In this document: positions 1-8,105 of the stretch, in pieces | Numbering within the stretch: the first letter of the stretch is position 1 | Layout: each line of letters opens with the position of its first letter | Assembly (NCBI RefSeq): GCF_000720485.1 | Contig: NZ_JOAX01000007.1 | Coordinates: 1-64,000 of the forward strand | Direction of reading: 5' to 3' | Origin: Streptomyces ochraceiscleroticus | Lineage (GTDB): Bacteria > Actinomycetota > Actinomycetes > Streptomycetales > Streptomycetaceae | Length of the DNA: 64,000 nt | Translations under genes and position numbers: made by a program | The notes under the pieces: generated by a model | Seen by the model: the letters and a program-made list of their open reading frames with translations, nothing else | Database searches by the model: none | Told to the model about the DNA's origin: nothing

Positions 1-98
1 TGCAGCAGATGCAGATCGATGAAGAGGAGGTCGGGCTCGCCTTCCGCGCGCCGGACGACATGGTCGTCCCAGACCTTCTCCGCGAGTGTCCGTCCCAT
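1..98 (-). CDS. leuC: 3-isopropylmalate dehydratase large subunit, N-terminal fragment
   Basis: Only the first 32 or so codons are in the window; the gene runs off the left edge. The translation begins [16 protein letters not shown] and continues into a stretch ending in [10 protein letters not shown], the standard N-terminus of LeuC (aconitase family), which with LeuD isomerises 2-isopropylmalate or related 2-alkylmalates through a [4Fe-4S] centre. The Fe-S cysteines lie outside the window. The ATG at 96-98 has a GGAGGA ribosome site at 104-109. Upstream on the same strand come lrp and leuD, so the usual adjacent leuCD pair is split by a regulator. Identity is clear although the piece is short. 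Confidence 0.85.
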   Translation of the reverse strand, partial: MGRTLAEKVWDDHVVRRAEGEPDLLFIDLHLL

Positions 99-269
99 CA
101 CTGTCCTCCACCTGGAAATATCTCAAGAGATCTGACGACGTATCGGAATGAGTCCGAATGAATCGCGATGCATGCGTTCGCAGTCGTCACCGTAGAGCGC
201 GATCGGGGAAACCCGGTCGCGCTCTACCGGTCAGTGGAAGTCAGCTCCGGATCGGCTCCGGGCCGTCGG

Positions 270-902
270 TCAGCCCCCGGTCCGCTCGCCGCGTTCGGGC
301 CGCTCACCGCGGTCGGGCCACTCGTCCCGGTCGGGCCGCTCGCTCCGGTCGGGCCGCTCGCTCCGGTCGGGCCGGTCGGTCCGGTCGCCCTGCCCGACGG
401 GCTTCACCGCACCGCGCCGCCGCTGGGTGTCCCGCGTCTGCGGGCCGACCGGTTCGATGAGCCGGTTCTGCAGATGCTCGTACACGATGGAGGTGCGGAC
501 ATCGGCCACCTCCCGGCGCTCAGTGAGCCGGTCGATGACGAAGTCGTACAGCCGCTCCGTACTGGGCACGGCCATGTGCAGCAGGAAATCCTCGTTCCCG
601 GTGGTGACGAAGAGACCGACCACCTCGGGGAAGGTGCGCACCCACTCGCGGAAGGACTCCAGCACCCGCCGGGACGGCGGCCGGATCCGCACGGAGATCA
701 GCGCCTGCACCGGCCGCCCGATCGCCGAGAAGTTCACATTGGCCGTGAACCCCTCGACGACTCCGCGCCGCCGCAGGGAGCGCAGCCGCTCCAGGGACGT
801 CGAGGGCGCCACCCCGACGCTCGCCGCCAGCTCCCGGTTGGTCTGCCGGGCGTCGGTCTGAATCGAGCGCAGGATGGCGATATCCAATTCGTCCAGATCC
901 AT
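270..902 (-). CDS. Lrp/AsnC-family transcriptional regulator with a repetitive charged tail
   Basis: A 210-residue Lrp/AsnC protein. Residues 1-60 form the winged helix (start [19 protein letters not shown]; recognition part [22 protein letters not shown]), and residues about 65-145 form the effector-binding RAM domain. Normal family length is about 150, so the last 60 residues are extra: a low-complexity tail of RPDRSE-type hexapeptides written by an 18-bp tandem repeat. Lrp proteins sense amino acids and commonly control amino-acid genes. It sits between leuD (105 nt upstream) and leuC (171 nt downstream), all on the minus strand, so it may control this locus. The role of the tail is unknown; it is probably disordered. 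Confidence 0.88.
   Translation of the reverse strand: MDLDELDIAILRSIQTDARQTNRELAASVGVAPSTSLERLRSLRRRGVVEGFTANVNFSAIGRPVQALISVRIRPPSRRVLESFREWVRTFPEVVGLFVTTGNEDFLLHMAVPSTERLYDFVIDRLTERREVADVRTSIVYEHLQNRLIEPVGPQTRDTQRRRGAVKPVGQGDRTDRPDRSERPDRSERPDRDEWPDRGERPERGERTGG
291..380. repeat. 18-bp tandem repeat within the 3' end of the Lrp gene
   Basis: About five imperfect copies of an 18-bp unit resembling GGTCGGGCCGCTCGCTCC lie head to tail. They encode the RPDRSE-like hexapeptides of the Lrp tail. The unit is a multiple of three, so copy-number change by slippage would keep the frame. Confidence 0.8.
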
Positions 903-1007
903 GCGTACCTCTCCCCCGGCAGACCGATACGGCCCCTTGCGCCTCTAGTGCCGCCACTTTCCATGATCATCCAATAGGGCGGCAGTGTGCGCAAGTGAAG
1001 GCCGAGG

Positions 1008-1607
1008 CTAGCTCGGCGGGACCGTCGTGGTCGGCATCCACCGTGCACGGCTGCTTTCGTACGCGGTGATGTCCGGGTCGTACTCCAGCGTCGCGGCGAT
1101 GAAATCCAGGCCCTGGAGCAGCCGTTGACGGGCGGTCTCCTCCACCGGGAAGGATGCCTCCACCCCGCCGCCGTGCACCACGCACCGCTCCAGGTCAACG
1201 GTGACGGGCAGCGCCGGGTCCGCCTCCACGGCCTCCCAGAACGCCTCGACCGTGCGCTGCGGGACCTGCACCGGCAGCAGCCCGCACGTGAGCGCGTTGC
1301 CGCGGAAGATGTCGCTGAACGAGGGGGCGACCACGGCCCGGAAGCCGTGGTCCTGCAGCGCCCACACGGCGTGTTCCCGGGACGAGCCGATACCGAAGTG
1401 CGGACCGGTGATGAGGATCGTGGCGCCCTGGTACTCGGGGCGGCCGAGGATGTAGCCGGGCTCGTCGCGCCAGTTGCCGAAGAGGGCGTCGGCGTATCCG
1501 GTGCGCGTGACGCGCTTGCAGAACCGGCCCGGGATGATCTGGTCCGTGTCGATCTCGCTCCGGCGCAGTGGCACCGCGGTGCCCCGATGGACGCTGAACT
1601 CCGTCAC
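1008..1607 (-). CDS. leuD: 3-isopropylmalate dehydratase small subunit
   Basis: A 199-residue LeuD, the swivel-domain subunit of isopropylmalate isomerase. The family signatures are present: IDTDQIIPGRF near the N-terminus, TRTGYADALFGNWR, then GPHFGIGSSREHAVWAL and SDIFRGNALTCGLLPV. The GTG at 1605-1607 is preferred as start because a GGAGG site lies about 9 nt upstream; the open frame extends much further but without LeuD-like sequence. It is first in a minus-strand series leuD-lrp-leuC. With the divergent citramalate-synthase-like gene and a nearby amino-acid permease, it looks like an accessory 2-alkylmalate isomerase rather than the housekeeping leucine pair, whose genes are normally adjacent. 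That last point is inference. Confidence 0.9.
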   Translation of the reverse strand: MTEFSVHRGTAVPLRRSEIDTDQIIPGRFCKRVTRTGYADALFGNWRDEPGYILGRPEYQGATILITGPHFGIGSSREHAVWALQDHGFRAVVAPSFSDIFRGNALTCGLLPVQVPQRTVEAFWEAVEADPALPVTVDLERCVVHGGGVEASFPVEETARQRLLQGLDFIAATLEYDPDITAYESSRARWMPTTTVPPS

Positions 1608-1898
1608 GAAATCTCTCCTCCTGGCCGTGCAGCCTGCCCGGCACGGGCAGCTCGCGCGGAACTCTACTGTCCGGCCGCCGACGCGCCGCCGGGTCTTCCA
1701 CTGAGCCGAAGACCGTCCCGCGCGGGCCGGGCCACCGGACGTCGGACCCGCTCCGGCAACCTCACCAAGGCCCGGATGACGACGGCAAGTTGTCTTGCAC
1801 CCAGTGGAAGGGCTGCCGCGGCCCGCGGCCCTGTTACGACACGCTGCCCGACAGACACAACGCGTGCACATGCTCCCGAGACCGCGGTAGGTACGCCC

Positions 1899-3548
1899 AT
1901 GACTGCGCTTCGTCCCGCTGCTCCCCGAAACGGCTGCCACATCCTCGACACGACGCTGCTCGACGGCGCGCGGCACGACGGCATAGACCTGACCGTCGCG
2001 GACCGGCTGTCCATCGCCCGGCACCTGGACGGCTTCGGGGTGGGGTTCCTCGCGGGCGGCCGGCCCGGGACCGACCCGCGGGACCGGGAGTTCTTCGTCC
2101 GGGCCCGTGAGGAACTCGACCTGGTACACGCCCAGTTGGTCGCGCACGGTGAGCCCGCTCCGGTGGGTACGGCCCCCGGGCGGGATCCGCGGCTACGGGC
2201 GCTGCTGGACTCGGCAGCCCCGGTGCTCACCCTGACCGCCGACGCCGACCCCCGCCATCCGGCGGCGGCCCCGGGCACCACACCGGACGAACAACTGACG
2301 GCGCTCGCCCGGAGCGTGCGGTACCTGCGCGACGCGGGCCGCCGCGTCTTCGTCGAGTACGGGCACTTCTTCGACGGTTACCGCGCCGATCCCGGCCATG
2401 CCACCGAGGCCGTCCGTGCCGCCGCGCGGGCCGGCGCCGAGGTCGTCGTCCTGCGCGACACCAATGGCGGGTCACTGCCCGGTCACCTCACGGCGGTGGT
2501 ACGCGGCGTCCTCGCCGAAACCGGTGCCCGGCTGGGCATCCACGCGCAGAACGACGCCGAGTGCGCGGTCGCGGGCACCCTCGCCGCCGTGGCCGCGGGC
2601 GCCACTCACCTCCAGTGCACCGCCAACGGCTACGGCGAGCGGGCCGGGCACGCCGACCTCTTCGCCGTCGTCGCCGCACTGGAGCTCAAGTACGGCATCC
2701 CCGTGCTCCCGGAGGGCGGGCTGCGCAAGCTGACCCGCGTCTCGCGCACCATCGCCGACACCGTACGGCTGGCGCCCGCCACCCACCAGCCGTATGTGGG
2801 CGGCTCCGCGTTCGCCCACAAGGCCGGGCTGCACGCCTCCGCCATCAAGGTCGACCCCGACCTGTACCAGCACATCGACCCGGAACGGGTCGGCAACACC
2901 ATGCGGATGCTGGTCTCCGACATGGCAGGCCGCGCCTCCGTCGAGCTCAAGGCCAGGGAGCTCGGCATCGAGGTGGGCGGCGACCGCGAGGCGGTCGGCA
3001 GGATCATCGCGCAGATCAAGGAACGCGAACGGCGCGGCTATACCTACGAGTCCGCCGACGCGTCCTTCGAACTGCTGCTGCGCCAGGAGCTGACGGGCGT
3101 CCGCGAGTTCTTCACGGTGGAGTCCTGGCGCTGCATCTCCGAGCAGTACGGTGCGGCCGCCGCCCCCGACGAGGCCACCGTCAAGCTCCGCGTCAAGGAC
3201 GACCGGGCGATCGCCACGGCCGAGGGCAGCGGCCCGGCCGACGCCCTCGCCGCCGCCCTGCGCGACGCGCTGGAACCGTACTACCCGGGCGTCTCCCGGC
3301 TGCGGCTGCGCGACTGCGACGTGCGGCTGCCGGGCCACGGGAGCGGTGCCGGGTCCCCGGCGACCGTCCTGGTCACCCTGGCCGACGAGCGCGGCGCCTG
3401 GACCACCGTCGGCGTGCACCCGGACCTGGTCAGCGCGTCCTTCCGCGCCCTGCACGAAGGGTACGTCTACGGTCTGCTGCGCTCCGAGGAGTTCTTGGCA
3501 GGCGTCCGCTCCGGGCTGTCCGCGCCCCGGCCGCTCAGCGCGCGGTAG
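1899..3548 (+). CDS. citramalate synthase (CimA)-like protein with altered active site
   Basis: A 549-residue protein of the CimA/isopropylmalate synthase family (HMGL-like barrel about 1-290, linker, C-terminal LeuA allosteric domain about 410-545). CimA makes citramalate from pyruvate and acetyl-CoA. Conserved blocks are obvious (TANGYGERAGHADLF, THQPYVGGSAFAHKAGLHASAIK, VGNTMRMLVSDMAGRAS). However, the N-terminal catalytic motif, normally DTTLRDGxQ, reads DTTLLDGAR: the catalytic Arg is Leu and the following Gln is Arg. The usual GFIEGGWPG strand reads GFLAGGRPG, losing its Glu. The enzyme may be inactive, changed in substrate or regulatory. Start chosen at the ATG just before the motif, as in homologues. 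It is divergent from leuD, and its 3' end overlaps the convergent permease gene by 82 nt. Confidence 0.82.
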   Translation: MTALRPAAPRNGCHILDTTLLDGARHDGIDLTVADRLSIARHLDGFGVGFLAGGRPGTDPRDREFFVRAREELDLVHAQLVAHGEPAPVGTAPGRDPRLRALLDSAAPVLTLTADADPRHPAAAPGTTPDEQLTALARSVRYLRDAGRRVFVEYGHFFDGYRADPGHATEAVRAAARAGAEVVVLRDTNGGSLPGHLTAVVRGVLAETGARLGIHAQNDAECAVAGTLAAVAAGATHLQCTANGYGERAGHADLFAVVAALELKYGIPVLPEGGLRKLTRVSRTIADTVRLAPATHQPYVGGSAFAHKAGLHASAIKVDPDLYQHIDPERVGNTMRMLVSDMAGRASVELKARELGIEVGGDREAVGRIIAQIKERERRGYTYESADASFELLLRQELTGVREFFTVESWRCISEQYGAAAAPDEATVKLRVKDDRAIATAEGSGPADALAAALRDALEPYYPGVSRLRLRDCDVRLPGHGSGAGSPATVLVTLADERGAWTTVGVHPDLVSASFRALHEGYVYGLLRSEEFLAGVRSGLSAPRPLSAR

Positions 3549-4804
3549 GCCGCTGCGCCGCCCGCCAGCCCGGCCGGCAGCAGGAGGTAGAGCCCGCAGA
3601 ACCCGAGGACGACGGCGATCACCACGCTGCCGATGATGGCCGACGTCCGCAGCGCGCTGCCGCGCGGCAGCAACACGACCGCGGCGACCACCCCGGCCAT
3701 GGTGACAGCCGTCAGACACGCCGAGGTCGCGCGCAGCAGCGTGTCCAGGGTGATGACGTTCACGGCGGCGGCCAGGATGATGGCCATGCCCGCGACGGTG
3801 ATGACCACGAGGCTGCGGCGCGGCACCGCACCGGCCTCATTCGTGTCGGACACCAGGCGCCGCGGCAGCGCCCCGTCGCGGCCCAGCGCGGCGCCCAGCC
3901 GGGCGCCGCCCGCGAGGTACGCGTTGACCGCGCCGAAGGTGAGGAACAACGCCACCGCGGCGGCCACCATACGAGCGGGCGAGCCGATGCCCGCCTCCAG
4001 GACGAGGGTGAGCGGCGTCGTGGTCCGGCCGGCGCCGCCGCCCAGCACGCCGATGGTGACGACGGCCAGCCCGATGTACAGGCTGGAGACGATGCCCCAG
4101 GACAGCAGGGTCACCTTCGGCAGATCGCGCTCGGGCGCGGCGAACTCCGCCGAGAGGTGGCTGATCGCCTCCCAGCCGGCGAACGCGAAGAACAGCACGC
4201 TCGCCGCGCTGCCGACCGAGGTCCAGCCCTGCGGCAGGAAGGGGCGGAAGTTCTCGGCCTGGACGTGCCCGGCCGCCACGGTGATGGTGACCAGCAGCAG
4301 TACGGCCAGCAGCCCGACCATCAGCAGTTGGAGCCGGCCGGACATCTGCAGCCCGGCGAGGTTGGCCAGGGCCGCCGCCGCGAGCACCAGCAGCGCGACC
4401 AATGGCGCGGCGCCGGGGCCCCAGCCCGCCGCCAGGGCCACGTACTCGCCGCCTATCAGCGCGCCGGAGGACACGCCGATCGGCACACCCCAGTAGAACC
4501 ACCAGCCCACCGGCGCGGACGCGGCCGCCCCGAAGGCCCGGTGGACGTAGGTGGCCACTCCCCCGCCGTCCGGGTAGCGGCCGCCCAGGGCCGCGAACGA
4601 CAGGGCAACCGGGAGGCTGAGGATCACCAGCCCCACCCAGGCCACCAGCGACGCCGGGCCGGCCGCCGCGGCGGCCGACGACGGCAGGGTGAGTACGCCC
4701 GGCCCCAGGATCGCCCCCACGCACAGCGCCGTGCCCGGCCGGACCCCCAGACGGGGTCTCGGCCGTGCCGCCTCCCGGGTCTCCGGCTGCCGCACCTTCT
4801 CCAT
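3467..4804 (-). CDS. APC-family amino-acid permease
   Basis: A 445-residue polytopic membrane protein of the amino acid/polyamine/organocation superfamily, with about 12 hydrophobic helices. The first helix carries the family pattern GAILGPGVLTLPSSAAAAAG, and the third-helix region GGRYPDGGGVATYVHRAFG is typical. The ATG at 4802-4804 is chosen for its upstream GGAGAGA; an in-frame upstream ATG at 4894 would add 30 non-membrane residues. Substrate is not readable, but beside leuC/leuD/lrp a branched-chain or related amino acid is plausible. The 3' end overlaps the convergent CimA-like gene. The 239-nt upstream gap holds a perfect 10-bp palindrome CGGAATTCCG at 4946-4955, a possible operator. 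Confidence 0.87.
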   Translation of the reverse strand: MEKVRQPETREAARPRPRLGVRPGTALCVGAILGPGVLTLPSSAAAAAGPASLVAWVGLVILSLPVALSFAALGGRYPDGGGVATYVHRAFGAAASAPVGWWFYWGVPIGVSSGALIGGEYVALAAGWGPGAAPLVALLVLAAAALANLAGLQMSGRLQLLMVGLLAVLLLVTITVAAGHVQAENFRPFLPQGWTSVGSAASVLFFAFAGWEAISHLSAEFAAPERDLPKVTLLSWGIVSSLYIGLAVVTIGVLGGGAGRTTTPLTLVLEAGIGSPARMVAAAVALFLTFGAVNAYLAGGARLGAALGRDGALPRRLVSDTNEAGAVPRRSLVVITVAGMAIILAAAVNVITLDTLLRATSACLTAVTMAGVVAAVVLLPRGSALRTSAIIGSVVIAVVLGFCGLYLLLPAGLAGGAAAYRALSGRGADSPERTPAKNSSERSRP

Positions 4805-5043
4805 GAACTCTCTCCGTTCACCGCGCTTGCGTTCGACTGTGTCCGCCGAACGTAAGGCGATGAACGGAAAGATGCCGGGACCGGTGAACGGCATTCGAAA
4901 CGGACCGCGGAACCTCGTTCACCGATGAACTTGATTCGGTGATCCCGGAATTCCGCGGGCGCAATGCACACCGTCCGCCCTCGCGGACAGCCGGATGGAG
5001 GCGCCGTCCCCCGCGGTGACGGCCCCCCTGGGGAGGGCCGGCT

Positions 5044-5793
5044 TCAAGAAGAGCGGCGCAGCCAGTCGTCGAAGCGGGTGCCGGCCAGGCGGGCGCGGCC
5101 GTCGTCGGGGACGAGGCTGCGTTCGGCCAGCTCGGAACCGAAGTAACGGGCGTGCGGGTCGGGGACGACCGTGCGCGGGTCGTGCCATGCGCGCAGTGCT
5201 TTCGCGATGAGCTCGTCGAAGCGGAACAGCTCGGGCCCGGCCACCTCGATGGTGCCCTTCAGCGGGCCCTCCACGACGGCCCGGCACACCGCTTCGGCGA
5301 CATCCTCGGCCGCCATGGGCTGGAAGAGCACGGGCGGTACGCGCACGGTGTCGCCTTCGGTGGCGGTGTCGGCGATGCCCTTGACGAACTCGAAGAACTG
5401 CGTCGCGCGGACGATCGAGTAAGGGACCGGCCCCTGTTTGATCAGTTGCTCCTGGGCCACCTTCGCCCGGAAGTAGCCGTTGTCGGGCAGGTCGTCGATG
5501 CCGACGATCGACAGCGCCAAGTGGTGCGCCACGCCCGCCGTCTGTTCGGCGGCCAGCAGGTTGCGGGTGGAGGTGGTGAAGAAGTCCAGTACGGCCGAGG
5601 GCTCGAAGGAGGGTGAGTTGGTCACGTCCACGACCGCCTCGGCCCCGGCCAGCACGGCGGCGAGGCCCTCGCCGGTGAGGGTGTTGACGCCTGTGTTGGG
5701 CGCGGCGGGCACCGCCTCGTGCCCACGGTCGTTGAGTTTGCCGACCACTTTGCTGCCGATGAGGCCGGTGCCTCCGATGACCACGATCTTCAC
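5044..5793 (-). CDS. NmrA-like NAD(P)-binding SDR family protein
   Basis: A 249-residue atypical short-chain dehydrogenase. The nucleotide-binding motif GGTGLIGSKVV is at residues 7-17. NmrA/YwnB-like blocks follow (LALSIVGIDDLPDNGYFRAK; IVRATQFFEFVKGI). No clear YxxxK catalytic pair is seen, common in this group, whose members act as redox sensors or reductases of small molecules. The GTG at 5791-5793 is chosen over the longer frame because AAGGAG lies about 9 nt upstream and the Rossmann fold starts immediately. It is 32 nt downstream of the cupin gene on the same strand, probably one operon. Confidence 0.85.
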   Translation of the reverse strand: MKIVVIGGTGLIGSKVVGKLNDRGHEAVPAAPNTGVNTLTGEGLAAVLAGAEAVVDVTNSPSFEPSAVLDFFTTSTRNLLAAEQTAGVAHHLALSIVGIDDLPDNGYFRAKVAQEQLIKQGPVPYSIVRATQFFEFVKGIADTATEGDTVRVPPVLFQPMAAEDVAEAVCRAVVEGPLKGTIEVAGPELFRFDELIAKALRAWHDPRTVVPDPHARYFGSELAERSLVPDDGRARLAGTRFDDWLRRSS

Positions 5794-5825
5794 GTCGCGT
5801 ACTCCTTGCCGAGGGTGGACGTTCG

Positions 5826-6245
5826 TCAGGACGGCCGGGGCGCGCGCAGATGCGCACGCTGCTTCAGTTCGTCGTCGTCGACCAGGACGAGCATGGGCTG
5901 TCCCGGCACGCAGAGCATGGTGACGAGGAAGCGCAGGCGCGTGTCGGTGCGGCTGTTGCCGTCCTGGTAGTGGATGACGTCGCCGCCCGGCTCCCAGAAC
6001 GTTTCCCCGGCGCGGACGATCCGCTCCGGCCCGCCCTCCAGCTCGAAGCGCATCTCGCCCTCCAGTACATAACCGAAGGCCGGTCCCGGGTGGCGGTGCG
6101 GCGGAGCGCCCGGGTCGCCGGGCGGGTATTCGACCTGGACGGTCATCACGTGCGCGCCCTCCGGGATGGCGGGCCGGGTGACTTCCTGCAGCACGGTGAG
6201 CGCGGTCTTCCACGCCTCCGAACGCGGCTGCTCGGTTTCAGGCAT
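5826..6245 (-). CDS. cupin-domain protein
   Basis: A 139-residue single-domain cupin. The first cupin motif is seen as PPHRHPGPAFGYVLEGEMRFEL (two His and a Glu able to bind metal) and the second as PGGDVIHYQDGNS. Such small cupins may be metal-dependent isomerases, dioxygenases or sensors; the substrate cannot be told. The start ATG at 6243-6245 has an excellent CAGGAGGA site upstream. It is first of a two-gene operon with the NmrA-like gene. Two near-identical 18-bp direct repeats lie 119-157 nt upstream and may be its operator. Cupin/NmrA pairs of this kind are frequent in Streptomyces stress loci (recollection, not checked). Confidence 0.86.
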   Translation of the reverse strand: MPETEQPRSEAWKTALTVLQEVTRPAIPEGAHVMTVQVEYPPGDPGAPPHRHPGPAFGYVLEGEMRFELEGGPERIVRAGETFWEPGGDVIHYQDGNSRTDTRLRFLVTMLCVPGQPMLVLVDDDELKQRAHLRAPRPS

Positions 6246-6363
6246 AGCGGATTCTTCCTCCTGCAGTGCCGGTGGTTGAGGCGTCGCGCACAGTGCGACG
6301 CCTCGCGGGCACCCCGAGGGGGGTTCCATTCTTCAGAGACCCAACACGCTCGGTGAGCGCCGA

Positions 6364-6402
6364 TCCGGACACGTTTCAGGAGGCTCCGGACACGTGTCAG
6401 GA
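6364..6402. promoter_or_regulatory. paired 18-bp direct repeats, candidate operator
   Basis: TCCGGACACGTTTCAGGA (6364-6381) and TCCGGACACGTGTCAGGA (6385-6402) differ at one base and are offset by 21 bp, two helical turns. The second contains the perfect palindrome GACACGTGTC. They lie upstream of the cupin operon and touch the end of the DedA-like gene. Placement suggests a repressor site; the regulator is not known. Confidence 0.5.
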
Positions 6403-6879
6403 ATCTTCGGTCGCGGCGTCCCGAGGCGCCGATGCGGCGCTTCTCCGCCGGTACACCACCACGCCGCACACCGCGAGGAGAAGGACAGCGACCGCAGCCA
6501 CGCCGAGTGCCGTCCGCTCGGCGAACAGCCTTCCCAGCATTTCGAGTGCGCCGATCCCGACGGTCGCGTAGACCAGCGCCCAGCCCGCTCCCCCCACGAA
6601 CAGTGCGGGGAGGTAGCGCGACAGGGGCATGCGCATGCTCCCCGCGAGGAAGTTGGCGGCGGTCTGGAAGCCGACGGTCAGGAAGGAGACGGCCACCACC
6701 GGTGCGCCCCACCGCTGGATCGCCCGCTCGGCGCGTTGGAATCTGGCCGAGGAGATCCGCCGGGCGAGCCTTCCGCGCCTGGCACCGGCGCCGGCGAGCC
6801 ACCCGACGGCGAACGTCCCGCCGGCACGCAGCAGCACGATGACGTAGAGACCGGCGGCCGTGAGCGCGACCTTATCCAC
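6397..6879 (-). CDS. DedA/VTT-like small membrane protein
   Basis: A protein of about 160 residues with several hydrophobic segments. The pattern of an arginine-flanked amphipathic stretch, SFLTVGFQTAANFLAGSMRMPLSRYLPALFVGG and a following membrane helix resembles DedA (SNARE-associated/VTT) membrane proteins, which are now linked to lipid-carrier transport. It is shorter than the family's usual 190-220 residues. The start is uncertain: GTG at 6877-6879 follows a weak GAGG, while the open frame reaches 7032 with Gln/Arg-rich sequence unlike the family. The C-terminus is Arg-rich and cytosolic. It is followed at once by the repeat pair upstream of the cupin gene. Confidence 0.65.
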   Translation of the reverse strand: MDKVALTAAGLYVIVLLRAGGTFAVGWLAGAGARRGRLARRISSARFQRAERAIQRWGAPVVAVSFLTVGFQTAANFLAGSMRMPLSRYLPALFVGGAGWALVYATVGIGALEMLGRLFAERTALGVAAVAVLLLAVCGVVVYRRRSAASAPRDAATEDS

Positions 6880-7157
6880 GACGCCTCGCCCTCGGCGCCG
6901 CGCGTACGAGCCTGGTCTCCATGCCTCACCTGCGGTCTGCTGCTGCCGGTTCCGTCCCTGCGTTCGTGCCGGGGCGGCACCGGTCCCCGAGCCCCACGCA
7001 GAGTACCGTTGCACCTGGGGCATTCCGGACACGGCCTCGCACCAGGACCACCCGGCACAGCCAGGTTAACCGAACGTCCGTGCCCCGAGTGCGGGGCGCC
7101 CCCGTCACGCCTTGTCACGCCCGATGGCCGATGAGGCTGCTCGGATAGGCTTCCGCC

Positions 7158-7940
7158 ATGAGCGGCAAGGGTCGGGCGCGGGACACGTCGGTGCAGTCGG
7201 TGGATCGAGCGGTCTCGATCCTTCAAGTACTGGCCGTACACGGTCCGTCCGGGGTCACCGACATCGCGGAGGCCCTGGAGGTCCACAAGTCGACCGTGTT
7301 CCGGCTGCTCGCCACCCTGGAGGCCCGGGGCCTCGTCGAGCAGGACAGCGAACGCGGGCGGTACCGCATCGGTTACACCGTGGTCGAGCTCGCGGGCGGG
7401 GCGACCAAAGGCAGCGATCTGTCGCTGCTGAGCCGTCCCATCTGCCAGGAGCTCGCCGCGGCCGTCGGCGAGACGGTGAACCTGGCGGTGCACGACGGGC
7501 AGTCGATCATCAGCGTGGACCAGGTGATCAGCAGCGCGGCCATCACCAGCATCGACTGGGTCGGCAAGCGCACGCCCGTGCACGCGACCTCGGCGGGCAA
7601 GGTCTTCCTGGCGCACATGCCTCAGGAGCAGGCCGCCGAGATCCTCGCGCAGCCCCTGGGGAAGTTCACCCCGCACACCATCACGGACCCGGCGCTCCTC
7701 AAGGAGGAGCTGCAGACCGTCCGCGAGCTGGGGTACGGCGCCACGAGCGAGGAGCACGAGATCGGGCTCGCCGCCCTCTCGGCCCCCGTCAGGTCCCTGA
7801 ACGGGCAGGTGATCGCCGCCGTGACCATCTCCGGTCCGACGTTCCGCATCAACGACCACACGATTCCCCAGCTCGCCGAGCAGCTCATCGCGGCCGGCAA
7901 CAAGATCTCGTGGCGTAAGGGCTATCTCAGGCGCGGCTGA
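7158..7940 (+). CDS. IclR-family transcriptional regulator
   Basis: A 260-residue IclR protein. Residues about 12-75 make the winged helix (SVDRAVSILQVLAVHGPSGVTDIAEALEVHKSTVFRLLATLE), and 80-250 the effector-binding GAF-like domain (signature THTSAGK-like segment VHATSAGKVFLAHM, and the GYGATSEEHEIGLAALSAPV block). IclR proteins repress or activate catabolic operons in response to a small molecule. It lies directly upstream of, and in the same direction as, the betaine demethylase operon, with 165 nt between them that contain two copies of a palindrome. It is therefore the likely regulator of that operon. Confidence 0.93.
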   Translation: MSGKGRARDTSVQSVDRAVSILQVLAVHGPSGVTDIAEALEVHKSTVFRLLATLEARGLVEQDSERGRYRIGYTVVELAGGATKGSDLSLLSRPICQELAAAVGETVNLAVHDGQSIISVDQVISSAAITSIDWVGKRTPVHATSAGKVFLAHMPQEQAAEILAQPLGKFTPHTITDPALLKEELQTVRELGYGATSEEHEIGLAALSAPVRSLNGQVIAAVTISGPTFRINDHTIPQLAEQLIAAGNKISWRKGYLRRG

Positions 7941-7988
7941 CCACGGCGCGGCAGGGGTTGACGCCGGGGACACTCAGGCTCCACATTT

Positions 7989-8023
7989 GTCTCGCATAGC
8001 GACGCTGTTTCGCATTGCGAAAC
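7989..8023. promoter_or_regulatory. two tandem palindromic operators, probably for the IclR regulator
   Basis: GTCTCGCATAGCGAC (7989-8003) and GTTTCGCATTGCGAAAC (8007-8023) share the core TCGCATNGCGA; the second is a perfect 7+3+7 inverted repeat. Their centres are 19 bp apart, close to two helical turns. They lie 83-117 nt upstream of the demethylase operon's first gene, where an IclR dimer pair would bind. Confidence 0.7.
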
Positions 8024-8105
8024 GCCCTTGAAGTGTCGTGACCAGCCCTTCGAGCGTCGTGAGTAGCCGTCGTCAGTCAGCCACAGAGCTTCCCTAGGAG
8101 CGGTT

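Noticed and set aside
291..380. Repeat array at the end of the Lrp gene as a CRISPR or attachment site
   Set aside because: Direct 18-bp copies without spacers, fully coding.
1608..1898. A T-box or attenuator leader between leuD and the CimA-like gene
   Set aside because: I looked for a leader peptide rich in branched-chain codons and for T-box features and saw neither.
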